Assembly (NCBI GenBank): GCA_011526095.1
Contig: WYBA01000313.1
Location: 21,865-85,864 of the forward strand
Direction of reading: 5' to 3'
From: Myxococcales bacterium
GTDB taxonomy: Bacteria; Myxococcota_A; Polyangia; Haliangiales; Haliangiaceae
Length of the DNA stretch: 64,000 nt
The notes beneath the pieces are model-generated. The model was not told where the DNA came from, made no database searches, and was given only the letters and a program-made list of their open reading frames with translations. The first letter of the stretch is position 1. Each line of letters starts with the position of its first letter. The translations under genes were made by a program, and so were the position numbers. This document shows, in pieces, positions 1 through 9,571 of the stretch.

Positions 1-30
1 CGGCGCGCGCCGCTGGCTCGGCCTCGGCGC

Positions 31-921
<891 letters not shown>

Positions 922-985
922 GGGAGGTCCCCAGAGCCTATCACCGCTCGCCGCTCGCAAGACACGGCCGGCGCCTACTCCGCAT

Positions 986-1549
986 CTACTCGGCGCCGGC
1001 CTCGGCGCACAGCAGGCGGTCATCACCCTCCTGCCTACACACGATCGCGTCGACCACCTGGTAGCCGCCGCGGCGGAACCGGTACTCGTGGAGCAGCACC
1101 CGCCCGCCCGAGGTCAGCCGCCAGTAGCTGCGCAGGTCGACGAAGTTGTCCTCGCCCGCGCCGCCCGTCGGCTCGAGCGCGACGCCGGCGAGCGTGCCGG
1201 CGAACCGCTGGCACGGCTCGGCCGCGCCCTCGGGCGGCGACACGAACACGTTCCAGTAGCAGTTGCCCTCGACCGAGCACATCGTGCGGTCGGCGACGAC
1301 GACCTCGACCCGGCCGTCCCCGTCGAGGTCGCGGTCGGCGTGGACCAGATCGGGCGCGGCGCCGAGCACCCCGGCCGAGTCCGGGCGCCCGCACTCGCCG
1401 ACGCCGATCGCCGGGACCGGCACCACGGTCACGCGCGGGGCGGCCTTGGCCTTGCCCCCGCACGCCGCCGCGGCCATTGCGGCCAGCGGGACGACCAGGA
1501 CCACGGAGGCGAGGAGCGAGCGAGGCGGGCGCGGCACGTCACAGAACAT
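986..1549 (-). CDS. putative lipoprotein, unknown function
   Basis: A 187-residue product with an N-terminal signal: a basic start, a hydrophobic stretch near residues 12-28, and a lipobox-like AAAAC with Cys at about 30 followed by GGK. This suggests a lipid-anchored envelope protein. The middle reads like an Asp/Gly-rich calcium-binding or VCBS-type segment ([16 protein letters not shown]), typical of repeat-containing surface proteins, but only one such segment is present. Four further Cys residues could form disulfides. The start codon overlaps the end of the upstream pgi gene by 11 bases, so the two are probably co-transcribed. No enzymatic motif was recognised. Confidence 0.65.
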   Translation of the reverse strand: MFCDVPRPPRSLLASVVLVVPLAAMAAAACGGKAKAAPRVTVVPVPAIGVGECGRPDSAGVLGAAPDLVHADRDLDGDGRVEVVVADRTMCSVEGNCYWNVFVSPPEGAAEPCQRFAGTLAGVALEPTGGAGEDNFVDLRSYWRLTSGGRVLLHEYRFRRGGYQVVDAIVCRQEGDDRLLCAEAGAE

Positions 1550-2960
1550 AGCGAGGATCGCGGACCGGCGCCCGGGCGAGATCGGCGTAGCCGTCGCGGC
1601 CGAGCGCGGCGAACGTGAGGCGCTTGGCCTCCTCGACCCCGGGCTGGTCGTACGGGTCGACCCCGTAGAGCGGCCCGGCGTACGCCGTCGCGAGCTCGAG
1701 CAGCATCAGCAGGGCGCCGACGCCCTCGGCGTCGACCCGGCCGAGCTCGAGGTGGCCGACCGCGCGGCGGCGGCCGAGCAGCGACGCCATCGTGCCGCGC
1801 AGCTCGGCGTCCAGCAGCTCGCCCATGCCGCGGCCCGCGAGGTATGCGTAGTCGGGCTGGCTCGACGCCAGCGCGCCCGCCGGGATCGTGACCTCGACGC
1901 CGCGCTCGCGCGCCCCGAGGAACACCACCACCTTGTCGCGCGGGCCCTCGGCGTAGAGCTGGAGCTGGCTGTGCTGGTCGGTCGCGCCGCGCGCCGCGAC
2001 CGGCGTCGGGCCGGTCTCGACGACGCGCCCGTCGGTCGCCTTCTCCTTGCCCAGGCTCTCCGCCCACAGCTGGCGGAACCAGTCCGCGGTGTCGTAGAGC
2101 GCGTCGACGTACGACATCATCACGACGATCGGGCGGCCCTTGACCGCGTGGTGCCAGTGCAGCAGCGCGGCGAGCGCGAGCGCCGGGTTGCGCCGCACGT
2201 CGCGCGCCGCCTCGGTCACCGCGCCCGGCCCGAACGCGCGGTCGCGCATCGCGCGCGCGCCGTCGAGCAGCCCCGAGACGTCGAGCCCCGCGACCGCCGC
2301 CGGCAGCAGGCCCACCGGCGTCAGCACGCTGAACCGCCCGCCGACCGACGGCGGCACGGCGAACGTCTGCCAGCCGCGCGCCTCGGCGGTCTTGCGCAGC
2401 GCGCCCTTGTGCGGATCCGTCGTCGCGACGATCAGCCGCCGCGCGCGCTCCGCGCCGAGGTGGCGCGTGAGCCACTCGTCGACGACGAGCAGCTGCGCCG
2501 CGGTCTCGGCGGTGCCGCCGCTCTTGGTGACGACGTTCCACACCGTGCGCTCGGGGTGACAGACCTCGAGCAGCGCGGCCATCGTCGCCGGGTCGACGTT
2601 GTCGGGGAACAGCAGGCGCCGCGGCAGCCCCGGTGCGCGCGGGCGCAGCGGGTCGAGCGGACGCGCCAGCGCCGAGTACAGCGCGCGCGGGCCGAGGCTC
2701 GACCCGCCGATGCCGAGGACGACCATCGTGTCGACCTCGGGCGGCAGCGCGCGCGCGTAGTCGAGGCACGCGCGCGCGGTCGCGCGATCGTCGGGGAGAT
2801 CGAGGAAGCCGATGTCGCCGGCCGCGCGGCGCGCGGCGGTGGTGTCGACGGCGGCGGCGGCGGCGGCGGCGAGCGCGTCGAGGTCGGCCTCGGAGGCGCC
2901 GGCGTCGCCGATGCCGGCGGCGACCAGGCCGGTCGCGTCGAAGGTGCACGGTGCGGTCAT
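1539..2960 (-). CDS. pgi: glucose-6-phosphate isomerase
   Basis: Interconverts glucose 6-phosphate and fructose 6-phosphate in glycolysis and gluconeogenesis, in the cytoplasm. The 473-residue product carries the sugar-isomerase (SIS) fold landmarks: VLGIGGSSLG at 81-90, a TKSGGTAET phosphate-binding loop in the middle of the first SIS domain, and a DQHSQLQLYAEGP segment in the second domain matching the PGI C-terminal signature of the shorter bacterial type. Length fits that type. The ATG at 2960 was chosen because the family starts about 80 residues before the first glycine loop; the frame stays open upstream but there it lies opposite the transpeptidase gene. It is divergent from that gene, with 48 bases between the starts. 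Confidence 0.93.
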   Translation of the reverse strand: MTAPCTFDATGLVAAGIGDAGASEADLDALAAAAAAAVDTTAARRAAGDIGFLDLPDDRATARACLDYARALPPEVDTMVVLGIGGSSLGPRALYSALARPLDPLRPRAPGLPRRLLFPDNVDPATMAALLEVCHPERTVWNVVTKSGGTAETAAQLLVVDEWLTRHLGAERARRLIVATTDPHKGALRKTAEARGWQTFAVPPSVGGRFSVLTPVGLLPAAVAGLDVSGLLDGARAMRDRAFGPGAVTEAARDVRRNPALALAALLHWHHAVKGRPIVVMMSYVDALYDTADWFRQLWAESLGKEKATDGRVVETGPTPVAARGATDQHSQLQLYAEGPRDKVVVFLGARERGVEVTIPAGALASSQPDYAYLAGRGMGELLDAELRGTMASLLGRRRAVGHLELGRVDAEGVGALLMLLELATAYAGPLYGVDPYDQPGVEEAKRLTFAALGRDGYADLARAPVRDPRYVL

Positions 2961-3008
2961 GGGGCACACAGTAAACGAGAATCTTGCCCACCGACGACGC
3001 CGGCGGGT

Positions 3009-4364
3009 ATGAACGAGATGACGCCGATGACCACCCCGCGGCACAGGCTCGCTCGGAATCTCGCCATCGCGATCGGGCTCGGCGCGGGCGCCGCCGCCCT
3101 CGCCGGCTCCTCGCAACCGCCCCCGGCCGCCGCCAACCTGCGCGGCGCATCGCTCGACGGCGTCCGCGTCGCCGAGGCGACGACGGCGTCGGCCGCCGAC
3201 GGTGACGCACCTGACGCGAACGCCGCGCCCGCGTCGAAGCGCGCCAGCAAGCGCGCCCAGCCGCCCGGCGACGCCGCGCTCGCCGGCGAGATCGATCTCG
3301 CGGCGATGGAGCGCGTCGACGATCACTACGAGGTCCCGCTCGCCGACGGCCGGCGCGCGGTGCTCACGCTCGATCCGGACCTGCAGGAGGCGGCCGAGAA
3401 GGTGCTGCGCCAGGCCAAGGCCCCGCGCGGCGCCGTCGTCGTGACGGCCACCGACGGGCGCGTGCTCGCCTACGCCGGCCGCCGCACCGAGGATCCCAAG
3501 GGCGGCAAGGACGGCATCGTCGATCCGTCGCTGCTCACGACCGCGTGGGCGCCGGCGGCGTCGATCGTCAAGATCGCCACCGCCGCGGCGCTCGTCGACG
3601 CGGGCGTCCGCCCGCACGACGAGGTCTGCTACCACGGCGGGCTGCGCTCGGTGATGGAGTCCAACCTCGAGGACTCGCGCAAGGACAACCGCTGCAACGA
3701 TCTGGCGTACGGCCTGGCGCACTCGCAGAACGCGATCATCGCCAAGCTCGTCCACCGCCACCTCGAGCCGGCGCAGCTCGAGGCGACCGCCGAGGCGCTC
3801 GCGTTCGGCGGCGCGATGCCGGCGTGGGCGATGGGCGGCGACGCCGGCAAGATCGAGGTCCCGGCCGCCAAGGGCGTCGAGCTGGGCAAGACCGCGGCCG
3901 GGTTCGACGGCAGCTGGCTGTCCCCGGTCGGCGGCGCGATGCTCGCCAACACGTTCGCCACCGGCGGGATGCAGGTCACGCCGCGCCTGGTCGCCGCGGT
4001 GATCGAGCGCGACGGCACCCGCCGCGAGCTGACGCCGGCGCCGCCGCGCCGCGTGCTGTCCGAGGCCACCGCCGACGCGGTCGCGGAGATGATGGTGGAG
4101 ACGTGCGACTCCGGCAGCGCGGCCAAGGCGTTCCGCGGCAAGGGCGGCCTGCCCCGCTCGACCAAGGTCGCGGGCAAGACCGGGACGCTGAGCCTCACCT
4201 CGCCGTTCTACCTGCAGTACTCGTGGTTCGTCGGGTTCGCGCCGGCGGACCAGCCCGAGGTGTCGATCAGCGTCATCCTCGGCAACACCGATCTGTGGTG
4301 GCTCAAGGGCCACACCGCGGCGCGGATGGTCCTCGCCGAGGCGCTGGCCGATCGCGAGCACTAG
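3009..4364 (+). CDS. small penicillin-binding transpeptidase-domain protein
   Basis: Predicted periplasmic D,D-transpeptidase or carboxypeptidase acting on peptidoglycan. The 451-residue product has an N-terminal hydrophobic anchor (about residues 15-35), an Ala/Pro-rich linker to about 95, and a penicillin-binding domain with all three motifs: S185-I-V-K188, S239-Q-N241 and K390-T-G-T393. It lacks the transglycosylase domain of class A and the pedestal/dimerisation domain of class B enzymes, so it is shorter than standard PBPs. Two Cys (in EVCYHGG and NRCND) flank the loop before SQN and could form a disulfide. Three ATGs lie within 20 bases of the start; the first was taken. A role in division or elongation cannot be read from the sequence. 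Confidence 0.85.
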   Translation: MNEMTPMTTPRHRLARNLAIAIGLGAGAAALAGSSQPPPAAANLRGASLDGVRVAEATTASAADGDAPDANAAPASKRASKRAQPPGDAALAGEIDLAAMERVDDHYEVPLADGRRAVLTLDPDLQEAAEKVLRQAKAPRGAVVVTATDGRVLAYAGRRTEDPKGGKDGIVDPSLLTTAWAPAASIVKIATAAALVDAGVRPHDEVCYHGGLRSVMESNLEDSRKDNRCNDLAYGLAHSQNAIIAKLVHRHLEPAQLEATAEALAFGGAMPAWAMGGDAGKIEVPAAKGVELGKTAAGFDGSWLSPVGGAMLANTFATGGMQVTPRLVAAVIERDGTRRELTPAPPRRVLSEATADAVAEMMVETCDSGSAAKAFRGKGGLPRSTKVAGKTGTLSLTSPFYLQYSWFVGFAPADQPEVSISVILGNTDLWWLKGHTAARMVLAEALADREH

Positions 4365-4431
4365 TGCCGTGGCCGTCGCATTCTGCGCCGGCACGGCACG
4401 TCGCGTCGACCACACGGGGCTCGCCGCCCCG

Positions 4432-4454
4432 CCCGACGAGCAGAGCTCGTCGGG
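4432..4454. terminator. strong hairpin after the transpeptidase gene
   Basis: A perfect 10-bp inverted repeat, CCCGACGAGC and GCTCGTCGGG, with a 3-base spacer lies 68 bases past the transpeptidase stop. No T-run follows, so it is not a classical intrinsic terminator. It may stabilise the 3' end of the transcript or act with Rho. Confidence 0.35.
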
Positions 4455-4471
4455 ACCCACCCCGCCAAGAG

Positions 4472-4508
4472 GTGCTCCGACGCGATCACGACGTGGCGGT
4501 CGGAGCAC
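4472..4508. promoter_or_regulatory. 10-bp inverted repeat with 17-base spacer
   Basis: GTGCTCCGAC at 4472-4481 and its exact complement GTCGGAGCAC at 4499-4508 are separated by 17 bases. The spacing suits either a hairpin or a dimeric operator upstream of the promoter of the next gene. The role is unknown. Confidence 0.35.
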
Positions 4509-4560
4509 GAGTACCGCGGTCGCGCCACCTGGTGTGATCCGGCTCGCGCGCGCCGTGGCC

Positions 4561-4589
4561 GTGACGGCGCCGGGCGGACGCGATATGCT
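4561..4589 (+). promoter_or_regulatory. candidate sigma-70-type promoter
   Basis: GTGACG and TATGCT are spaced by exactly 17 bases and sit about 50 bases before the TPR/Gly-Asp gene. The -10 hexamer matches at the most conserved positions; the -35 keeps the TGAC core. Prediction by eye only. Confidence 0.35.
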
Positions 4590-4639
4590 CGGCGCGTGAA
4601 TCACGCCCGTCCGCGTGCGTCACTGTCCGGGAGGAACTC

Positions 4640-5854
4640 ATGATCGCTTGGCCTGGTCTGTTCTCACGTGGTGGCGAGCTCGCGGCGATGTGCCTGACCG
4701 CCGGGGCGTTGACCCTGTTCGCGGCGGGCGACGCCCACGCCAACCCTCGCGCCGAGGAGCTGAGCGCCCAGGCCGGCGACCTGTTGTTCGCCAGCCCGCC
4801 CGACTACGACGGCGCGATCGAGAAGTACCAGCAGGCGATCGTCCTCGCGCCCGAGGGCAAGTACTACTTCAACCTGTGCGCCGCGTACTACGAGAGCGGC
4901 CGCTACGGGCTGGCGCTGCAGGCGTGCGACGCGGTCGCGCAGGTCGGCGCCGACGACAAGGTCCTGGGCAAGACCGCCAAGGTCCTCGAGATGGTCGAGA
5001 AGCAGCTGCGCGGCATGGGCCTCGACCCGGCCGTGCTGCGCCAGCAGATCAAGCAGGCCGAGGAGGGTGACGGCGGCGGCGGCGACGGCGGCGGTGGTGA
5101 CGGCGGCGACGGCGGCGGCGGTGACGGCGGCGGTGGTGACGGCGGCGGTGGTGACGGCGGCGGCGGCGACGGCGGCGGCGGCGGCGACGGCTCCGGTGGC
5201 GGCCCCGGCTCGGGGCAGGTCGACCTGGCGCAGTACAACGCCGACAAGCCGCAGCAGTCGCTGTTCGCGACCAAGCCGCTGACCCACGACTACACGTGGA
5301 CCGTGGGCGGCGCGATCCTGCCGTCGTCGGCGTCGGTCGGCGACGGCAACATGTTCGGCTCCGGCGCGTTCGGGATCCGCGGCTGGGTCGACTACATGGT
5401 CGTGCCGGCGCGCAAGATCGGCCTGCAGGGGCACATCGGGTTCACCAACGTCGCGGCGGCCGACGAGTTCAGCGACTCGCTCAGCATCGTCGAGGTCGGC
5501 GGCTCGGTGTACGCCCACGTCAAGTGCATGGGCCGCACGTGCATCACGCCGCTCGCCGGCCTCACGCTCGCCGGGCTGCAGCCGTCGAGCCTGGGTGAGG
5601 AGGTGCGGATGGCGACGATCGGCCTGCGCGCCGAGGGCGCCGTCTCGGTCGCGTTCGGGCCGCGCTGGCAGCACGTGCTGTCGTTCACGCCGGGGTTCAA
5701 CGTCTACCTGCCGGCGTTCGGCTCGTACGACGACGGCACGTCGCCGTCGGACTTCGGCCTCGACAGGGCGTCGAGCACCTTCTACTTCGGCCTGGGCTAC
5801 ACGCGGCGGTTCGACACGCCGTTCGGCCAGGCGCCGTTCATCACCCTCGAGTAG
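4640..5854 (+). CDS. TPR / Gly-Asp repeat / beta-barrel-like envelope protein
   Basis: A 404-residue secreted protein of unknown function. A signal peptide (hydrophobic core about residues 15-32, cleavage near AHAN) is followed by a TPR-like helical segment (about 38-120, with YDGAIEKYQQAIVLAPEG as the clearest repeat). A low-complexity Gly-Asp linker follows (about 143-190), then a Gly- and aromatic-rich C-terminal half with alternating strands (TWTVGGAILP, FGIRGWVDYMVV, FYFGLGYTRRF). That half resembles an outer-membrane beta-barrel or a YbgF-like envelope module. A clean GGGAGGA ribosome site lies just before the ATG. The domain order suggests periplasmic TPR scaffolding tethered to an outer-membrane domain, which is inference. 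Confidence 0.7.
   Translation: MIAWPGLFSRGGELAAMCLTAGALTLFAAGDAHANPRAEELSAQAGDLLFASPPDYDGAIEKYQQAIVLAPEGKYYFNLCAAYYESGRYGLALQACDAVAQVGADDKVLGKTAKVLEMVEKQLRGMGLDPAVLRQQIKQAEEGDGGGGDGGGGDGGDGGGGDGGGGDGGGGDGGGGDGGGGGDGSGGGPGSGQVDLAQYNADKPQQSLFATKPLTHDYTWTVGGAILPSSASVGDGNMFGSGAFGIRGWVDYMVVPARKIGLQGHIGFTNVAAADEFSDSLSIVEVGGSVYAHVKCMGRTCITPLAGLTLAGLQPSSLGEEVRMATIGLRAEGAVSVAFGPRWQHVLSFTPGFNVYLPAFGSYDDGTSPSDFGLDRASSTFYFGLGYTRRFDTPFGQAPFITLE
5066..5205 (+). repeat. in-gene tandem repeat encoding Gly-Asp
   Basis: About nine imperfect units of 12-18 bases built from GGCGGCGGTGGTGAC encode GGGGD. Unit lengths are all multiples of three, so copy-number change would keep the frame. The repeat forms a flexible linker between the TPR and barrel-like parts. 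Confidence 0.75.
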
Positions 5855-5870
5855 CGCGTGCCCGCGCGGC

Positions 5871-6752
5871 TCACACGGTGGCCTCGACCACCGTGCGCCG
5901 CGCCACCTCGGTGAAGCCGCGCGAGGCGTGCAGCGCCAGCGACGCGGCGTTGGTCGAGGCGATCAGCGCGCGCACCGCCGGAGCATCGACCCGCGCGAGC
6001 GCGTCGTCGAGCAGCGCGGCGGCCAGGCCGCGCCGGCGGGCGCCCGCCCGCACGCCGATCATGTCGATCACCGCGAACGGGCCATCGGCGTCGGCGTCGC
6101 GCAGCACGACGACGAACGCGGCGTAGCGGCCGTCCGCGTCGGCGAGCGCGCACGTCGCGTCGCGGTCCAGCCCCGGGCCATCGAGCAGCTCGCGCACCGC
6201 GTCGAGCTCGAGCGGCGCCGAGTTCGCCACGCCCGCGAAGCTGTCGTCGTGGACGTCGCGCAGCGCCGCGGCCTCGAGGCGCGCGTACGGCACGCGCCGC
6301 CACGGGCCGGCCCACCGCGCCCCGTCGCCGGGCGCCCGCCGCCGCGCCACCGTCACGAAGTCGAACGCCGGCGCGAACCCGGCCGCCGCGAGCGCGGCGC
6401 GCTTGACGTCCTCCCCGGGGAATACGCTGACCCGCGCCCGCGACGCGCCGCACGCGCGCGCCCGCGACACCAGCGTCTCGGCGAGGAACCGCGCCGCGGC
6501 CGGCGTCGCCGCGAACACCGGCGCGCCGTAGCACCACGGCGGCGCCTCGACCCAGCCGGCGCACCCGACGACCGCGTCGCGATCGACCGCGACCACGACC
6601 TGGCGCCCGCGCGCGCGCGCGACGTCCCACAGCTGGCTCGCCAGCTCGTCCCGCGACATCGGCGGGTGCGCGCCGACGGTGGCGAGGTGCAGCGCGTGGA
6701 TCGCCGGCAGGTCGGCCTGCGCGAGCGCGCGGCCACGCGCCACGACGGTCAC
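5871..6752 (-). CDS. tandem GNAT-family N-acetyltransferase
   Basis: Predicted acetyl-CoA-dependent acyltransferase of 293 residues with two GNAT-like halves. The C-terminal half carries the acetyl-CoA pyrophosphate loop motif A (VRAGARRRGLAAALL, about residues 230-245) followed by the usual strand-helix ending (ALIASTNAASLALHASRGF). The N-terminal half has the GNAT order without a clear motif A, so it may be a degenerate copy. Substrate is unknown. The GTG start overlaps the stop of the upstream TPR membrane-protein gene by four bases (GTGA), indicating translational coupling. Confidence 0.8.
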   Translation of the reverse strand: MTVVARGRALAQADLPAIHALHLATVGAHPPMSRDELASQLWDVARARGRQVVVAVDRDAVVGCAGWVEAPPWCYGAPVFAATPAAARFLAETLVSRARACGASRARVSVFPGEDVKRAALAAAGFAPAFDFVTVARRRAPGDGARWAGPWRRVPYARLEAAALRDVHDDSFAGVANSAPLELDAVRELLDGPGLDRDATCALADADGRYAAFVVVLRDADADGPFAVIDMIGVRAGARRRGLAAALLDDALARVDAPAVRALIASTNAASLALHASRGFTEVARRTVVEATV

Positions 6753-7729
6753 GGCGCGCCCGAGCCCGGGTCGCCCGCGTCGATCGCCGCGATCTTGCGG
6801 GCGAGGTCGTCGTCATCGTCGTCGCGCGCCGCCGGCGCGCGCGCGAGGCGCTCGCGCAGCCACGCGTCGAGCTTCGGCGCGGTCTGCGGCAGGAACTCGG
6901 TCTCGAGCCGCGCCGGCGCCTCGCGCAGCAGGTGCTCCGCCATGTCCGACTCGCCGCGTGCGCCGAACGCCCACGCCAGCAAGACGACGCTCGCGCCGAA
7001 CCGGCTGGTCCGCAGCGCGGCCTTGGCCCACTCGAACAGCTCCTCGTCGGGCGGCAGCAGCGCGACGTCGCCGGCGTGGAACGCGATCATCAGATCCGTC
7101 AGCGCCAGCTCCATCGCGAAGTAGTCGCCGCGCGGCGCCTCCTCGAGCTCGGCGCGCGCGGCGCGCGCGTCGGCGAGCCGGTCCATCGCGGCCAGGAGCT
7201 GGACGCGATCGAAGGTGCAGATCCAGTACATGCCGCGCCCGCGCCCGCGCATCCGCGCGAGCGCGCCGAGCGCGCGCTCGTAGCGGCCGAGCGCGGCGTC
7301 GAAGTTGCCGCGCTGCCACTCGAGCTTGCCGGCGAGGTAGTCGATGAACGGCGGGAACTGGTTGCCGAGCTGGCGGCCCTCGAGCGCGGTGACGATCGCG
7401 TAGGCCTCGTCGCGCCGCCCCGCCGAGGCGAGCGCGAGCGCGCGCTGGAACTCGCGCCCGTGACGCAGCTGCCACACCAGAAAGCCCATCGTCACGGCGC
7501 CGACCAGCACCCCGGCGATCGGGCTGACCAGCACGCCGACCGCGCCCGCGCCGATGCCGACGACGCTGCCGACCACGCCCCAGCCGACCACCGACGCCCG
7601 TCGCATCGCCTTGGGGCCGAGCACGCGCCCCTGGTCGTCGAGCAGCAAGACCTCGCCCGGCTTGGCGGTGTCGAGCGAGGACGACACCCGCCACACGAGC
7701 TTGTCCTGGGGCTCGGCCGAGGCGGTCAC
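6749..7729 (-). CDS. membrane-anchored TPR-like protein
   Basis: A 326-residue product of unknown function. The first about 45 residues look soluble. Two Gly/Val-rich membrane segments follow (about 47-68 and 70-88), then a helical-repeat region with TPR-like spacing (GKLEWQRGNFDAALGRYERA is one unit). An acidic DDDDDD run lies near the C-terminus. The topology suggests an inner-membrane hairpin with a cytoplasmic helical scaffold. It sits in a three-gene minus-strand operon between the GIY-YIG gene (9-base gap) and the GNAT gene (4-base overlap). Confidence 0.65.
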   Translation of the reverse strand: MTASAEPQDKLVWRVSSSLDTAKPGEVLLLDDQGRVLGPKAMRRASVVGWGVVGSVVGIGAGAVGVLVSPIAGVLVGAVTMGFLVWQLRHGREFQRALALASAGRRDEAYAIVTALEGRQLGNQFPPFIDYLAGKLEWQRGNFDAALGRYERALGALARMRGRGRGMYWICTFDRVQLLAAMDRLADARAARAELEEAPRGDYFAMELALTDLMIAFHAGDVALLPPDEELFEWAKAALRTSRFGASVVLLAWAFGARGESDMAEHLLREAPARLETEFLPQTAPKLDAWLRERLARAPAARDDDDDDLARKIAAIDAGDPGSGAP

Positions 7730-7738
7730 CTCTCGAAT

Positions 7739-8032
7739 CTAGCCGAGATCCGCCGGCGCGAGGTCGGCCAGGCGCTGCCGCCCGCGCCGCCGCCGCAACG
7801 TGTGCTCGACCGACTGGGCCTCGCCACGACTGGCGAACGGCCCATGAACGCGCGCCACCCGCCACGGTCGCCCGGCACGGGTCGAGCGTGCCCCGCCGGC
7901 CAGCTCGCCGTTGTGCTGGCGGGCGCGTCGCTCGACGTCCTTGGCGACGCCGACGTAGGTCCTGTGGGCGCGCGCCGACACGAGCACGTAGGCGAACCAC
8001 CGATCGCGAGGCACGCCGCATCGTAACGACAC
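7739..8032 (-). CDS. GIY-YIG nuclease-fold protein
   Basis: A 97-residue single-domain protein of the small UPF0213/YhbQ-like GIY-YIG class. The family core is visible as YVLVS followed after 7 residues by TYVGVAKDVERRARQHNGE, with the conserved Arg in the RRARQHN helix and a GPFASRGEAQSVEHTLRRR segment containing the catalytic Glu candidate. Such proteins are predicted DNA-cleaving enzymes acting alone; the target is unknown. It starts divergently from citrate synthase across 100 bases. Confidence 0.8.
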   Translation of the reverse strand: MSLRCGVPRDRWFAYVLVSARAHRTYVGVAKDVERRARQHNGELAGGARSTRAGRPWRVARVHGPFASRGEAQSVEHTLRRRRGRQRLADLAPADLG

Positions 8033-8132
8033 GGTGCGTGCGAGGCGGAATTTTCGCCGCTGGCGAGATCCTACCCGCCGAGCTTTTCGGGTACGGTGGC
8101 CACACTTTCACTCGTTTCCGGGAGCAGCACCC

Positions 8133-9422
8133 ATGGCCGACCAGACCGCCAAGCTCACGCTACCCGACGGACGCTCGTGCAACCTGCCCGTCGTCGTGGG
8201 CACCGAGAACGAGCACGCCGTCGACATCAGATCGCTGCGTGCCGACACCGGCTACATCACCCTCGACTCCGGGTACATGAACACCGGCGCGACGACCAGC
8301 GCCATCACGTACATCGACGGCGAGGCCGGCATCCTGCGCTACCGCGGCATCCCGATCGAGGATCTCGCGGAGAAGTCCACGTTCGTCGAGACCGCGTACC
8401 TGCTGATCCACGGCGAGCTGCCCACCCAGGCCCAGCTCGACACGTTCTCGCATCAGCTCACGCGTCACTCGATGATCCACGAGGACATGCACCACTTCTA
8501 CGCGGGCTTCCCGTCGACCAGCCACCCGATGGCGGTGATCGCGGCGATGGTCAGCTCGATGTCGGCGTACTACCCGGACTGCCTCGACCGGTCGTCGCCG
8601 ATGGATCTGCACATCACGCGGATCCTGTCGAAGGTCCGGACGATCGCGGCGTTCGCGTACAAGAAGAGCATCGGGCAGCCGGTCATGTACCCGCGCAACG
8701 CCCTGCCCTACTGCGCGAACTTCCTGCACATGATGTTCGCGGTCCCGGCCGAGCCGTACGAGCCGGACCCGATCGTCGTCAAGGCGCTCAACCAGCTCTT
8801 CATCCTCCACGCCGACCACGAGCAGAACTGCTCGACGTCGACGGTGCGGCTCGTCGGCAGCTCCGGCGCGAACGTCTACGCCGCGGTCGCCGCCGGCGTG
8901 CTCGCGCTGTGGGGCCCGCTGCACGGCGGCGCCAACCAGGAGGTGGTCGAGATGCTCGAGGAGATCCAGGCCTCGGGCAGCGACGTCAAGCAGTTCGTCT
9001 CGGACATCAAGAACAAGAAGGGCAACCGGCGCCTGATGGGCTTCGGCCACCGGGTCTACAAGAACTACGACCCGCGGGCCAAGGTCCTCAAGAGCATGGC
9101 CGACGAGCTGCTCAACCACCTCGGCATCAACGACCCGATGCTCGACATCGCCCGCGAGCTCGAGGAGACCGCGCTCAAGGACGATTACTTCATCAGCAAG
9201 AAGCTGTACCCGAACGTCGACTTCTACAGCGGCATCCTCTACCGCGCGATCGGCATCCCGACGCCGATGTTCACGGTGATGTTCGCGCTCGGCCGCATCC
9301 CCGGCTGGATCGCCCACTGGAAGGAGATGGTCGAGGACACCTCGACCAAGATCGGCCGCCCGCGCCAGATCTACACCGGCCAGCCCCAGCGCGCGTACGT
9401 CCCGCGCGAGCTGCGCAAGTAG
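8133..9422 (+). CDS. gltA: citrate synthase
   Basis: Condenses acetyl-CoA and oxaloacetate to citrate, the entry step of the TCA cycle, in the cytoplasm. The 429-residue product is full length for the Gram-negative type. Catalytic landmarks are in order: LHGGANQEV (first active-site His), GFGHRVYKNYDPRA (second His and substrate Arg) and PNVDFYSG (catalytic Asp), with a C-terminal RPRQIYTG segment. A GGAG ribosome site lies nine bases before the ATG. It is a monocistronic unit, ended by a good intrinsic terminator. Confidence 0.97.
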   Translation: MADQTAKLTLPDGRSCNLPVVVGTENEHAVDIRSLRADTGYITLDSGYMNTGATTSAITYIDGEAGILRYRGIPIEDLAEKSTFVETAYLLIHGELPTQAQLDTFSHQLTRHSMIHEDMHHFYAGFPSTSHPMAVIAAMVSSMSAYYPDCLDRSSPMDLHITRILSKVRTIAAFAYKKSIGQPVMYPRNALPYCANFLHMMFAVPAEPYEPDPIVVKALNQLFILHADHEQNCSTSTVRLVGSSGANVYAAVAAGVLALWGPLHGGANQEVVEMLEEIQASGSDVKQFVSDIKNKKGNRRLMGFGHRVYKNYDPRAKVLKSMADELLNHLGINDPMLDIARELEETALKDDYFISKKLYPNVDFYSGILYRAIGIPTPMFTVMFALGRIPGWIAHWKEMVEDTSTKIGRPRQIYTGQPQRAYVPRELRK

Positions 9423-9442
9423 CGCGCGCCGCGCGCTCGTCT

Positions 9443-9474
9443 CGACGGGGCCCACGCGGCCCCGTCGCCGTTTT
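9443..9474 (+). terminator. intrinsic terminator of citrate synthase
   Basis: A perfect 10-bp stem (CGACGGGGCC / GGCCCCGTCG) with a five-base loop is followed by CCG and TTTT. It starts 21 bases after the gltA stop. It is the clearest Rho-independent terminator in the window. Confidence 0.85.
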
Positions 9475-9518
9475 CGGCCCCCGCAGGACGCGGCTTCGCC
9501 GCGGCGAGAGGGGGCGGG

Positions 9519-9568
9519 ACCCTTCGACTCCGGCTCGCTCGCGCTCGCCGTCGCTCAGGGCGAGCGGG
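9519..9568. repeat. REP-like intergenic element
   Basis: A stretch beginning CCCTTCGACTCCGGCTCGCT and ending CTCAGGGCGAGCGGG contains the inverted pair CGCTCGCC / GGCGAGCG. It resembles the short intergenic palindromes scattered through many GC-rich genomes between convergent genes. Only one copy is seen here, so repeat status rests on general resemblance. Confidence 0.3.
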
Positions 9569-9571
9569 CCA

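Noticed and set aside
1263..3008. Long upstream extension of the transpeptidase frame
   Set aside because: It is antisense to glucose-6-phosphate isomerase and has the Arg/Val/His composition of a shadow frame; the real gene begins with a signal-like segment at 3009.
4903..5274. Pro-rich protein with PPPPSP repeats on the minus strand
   Set aside because: It is the complement of the Gly-Asp repeat of the plus-strand gene.
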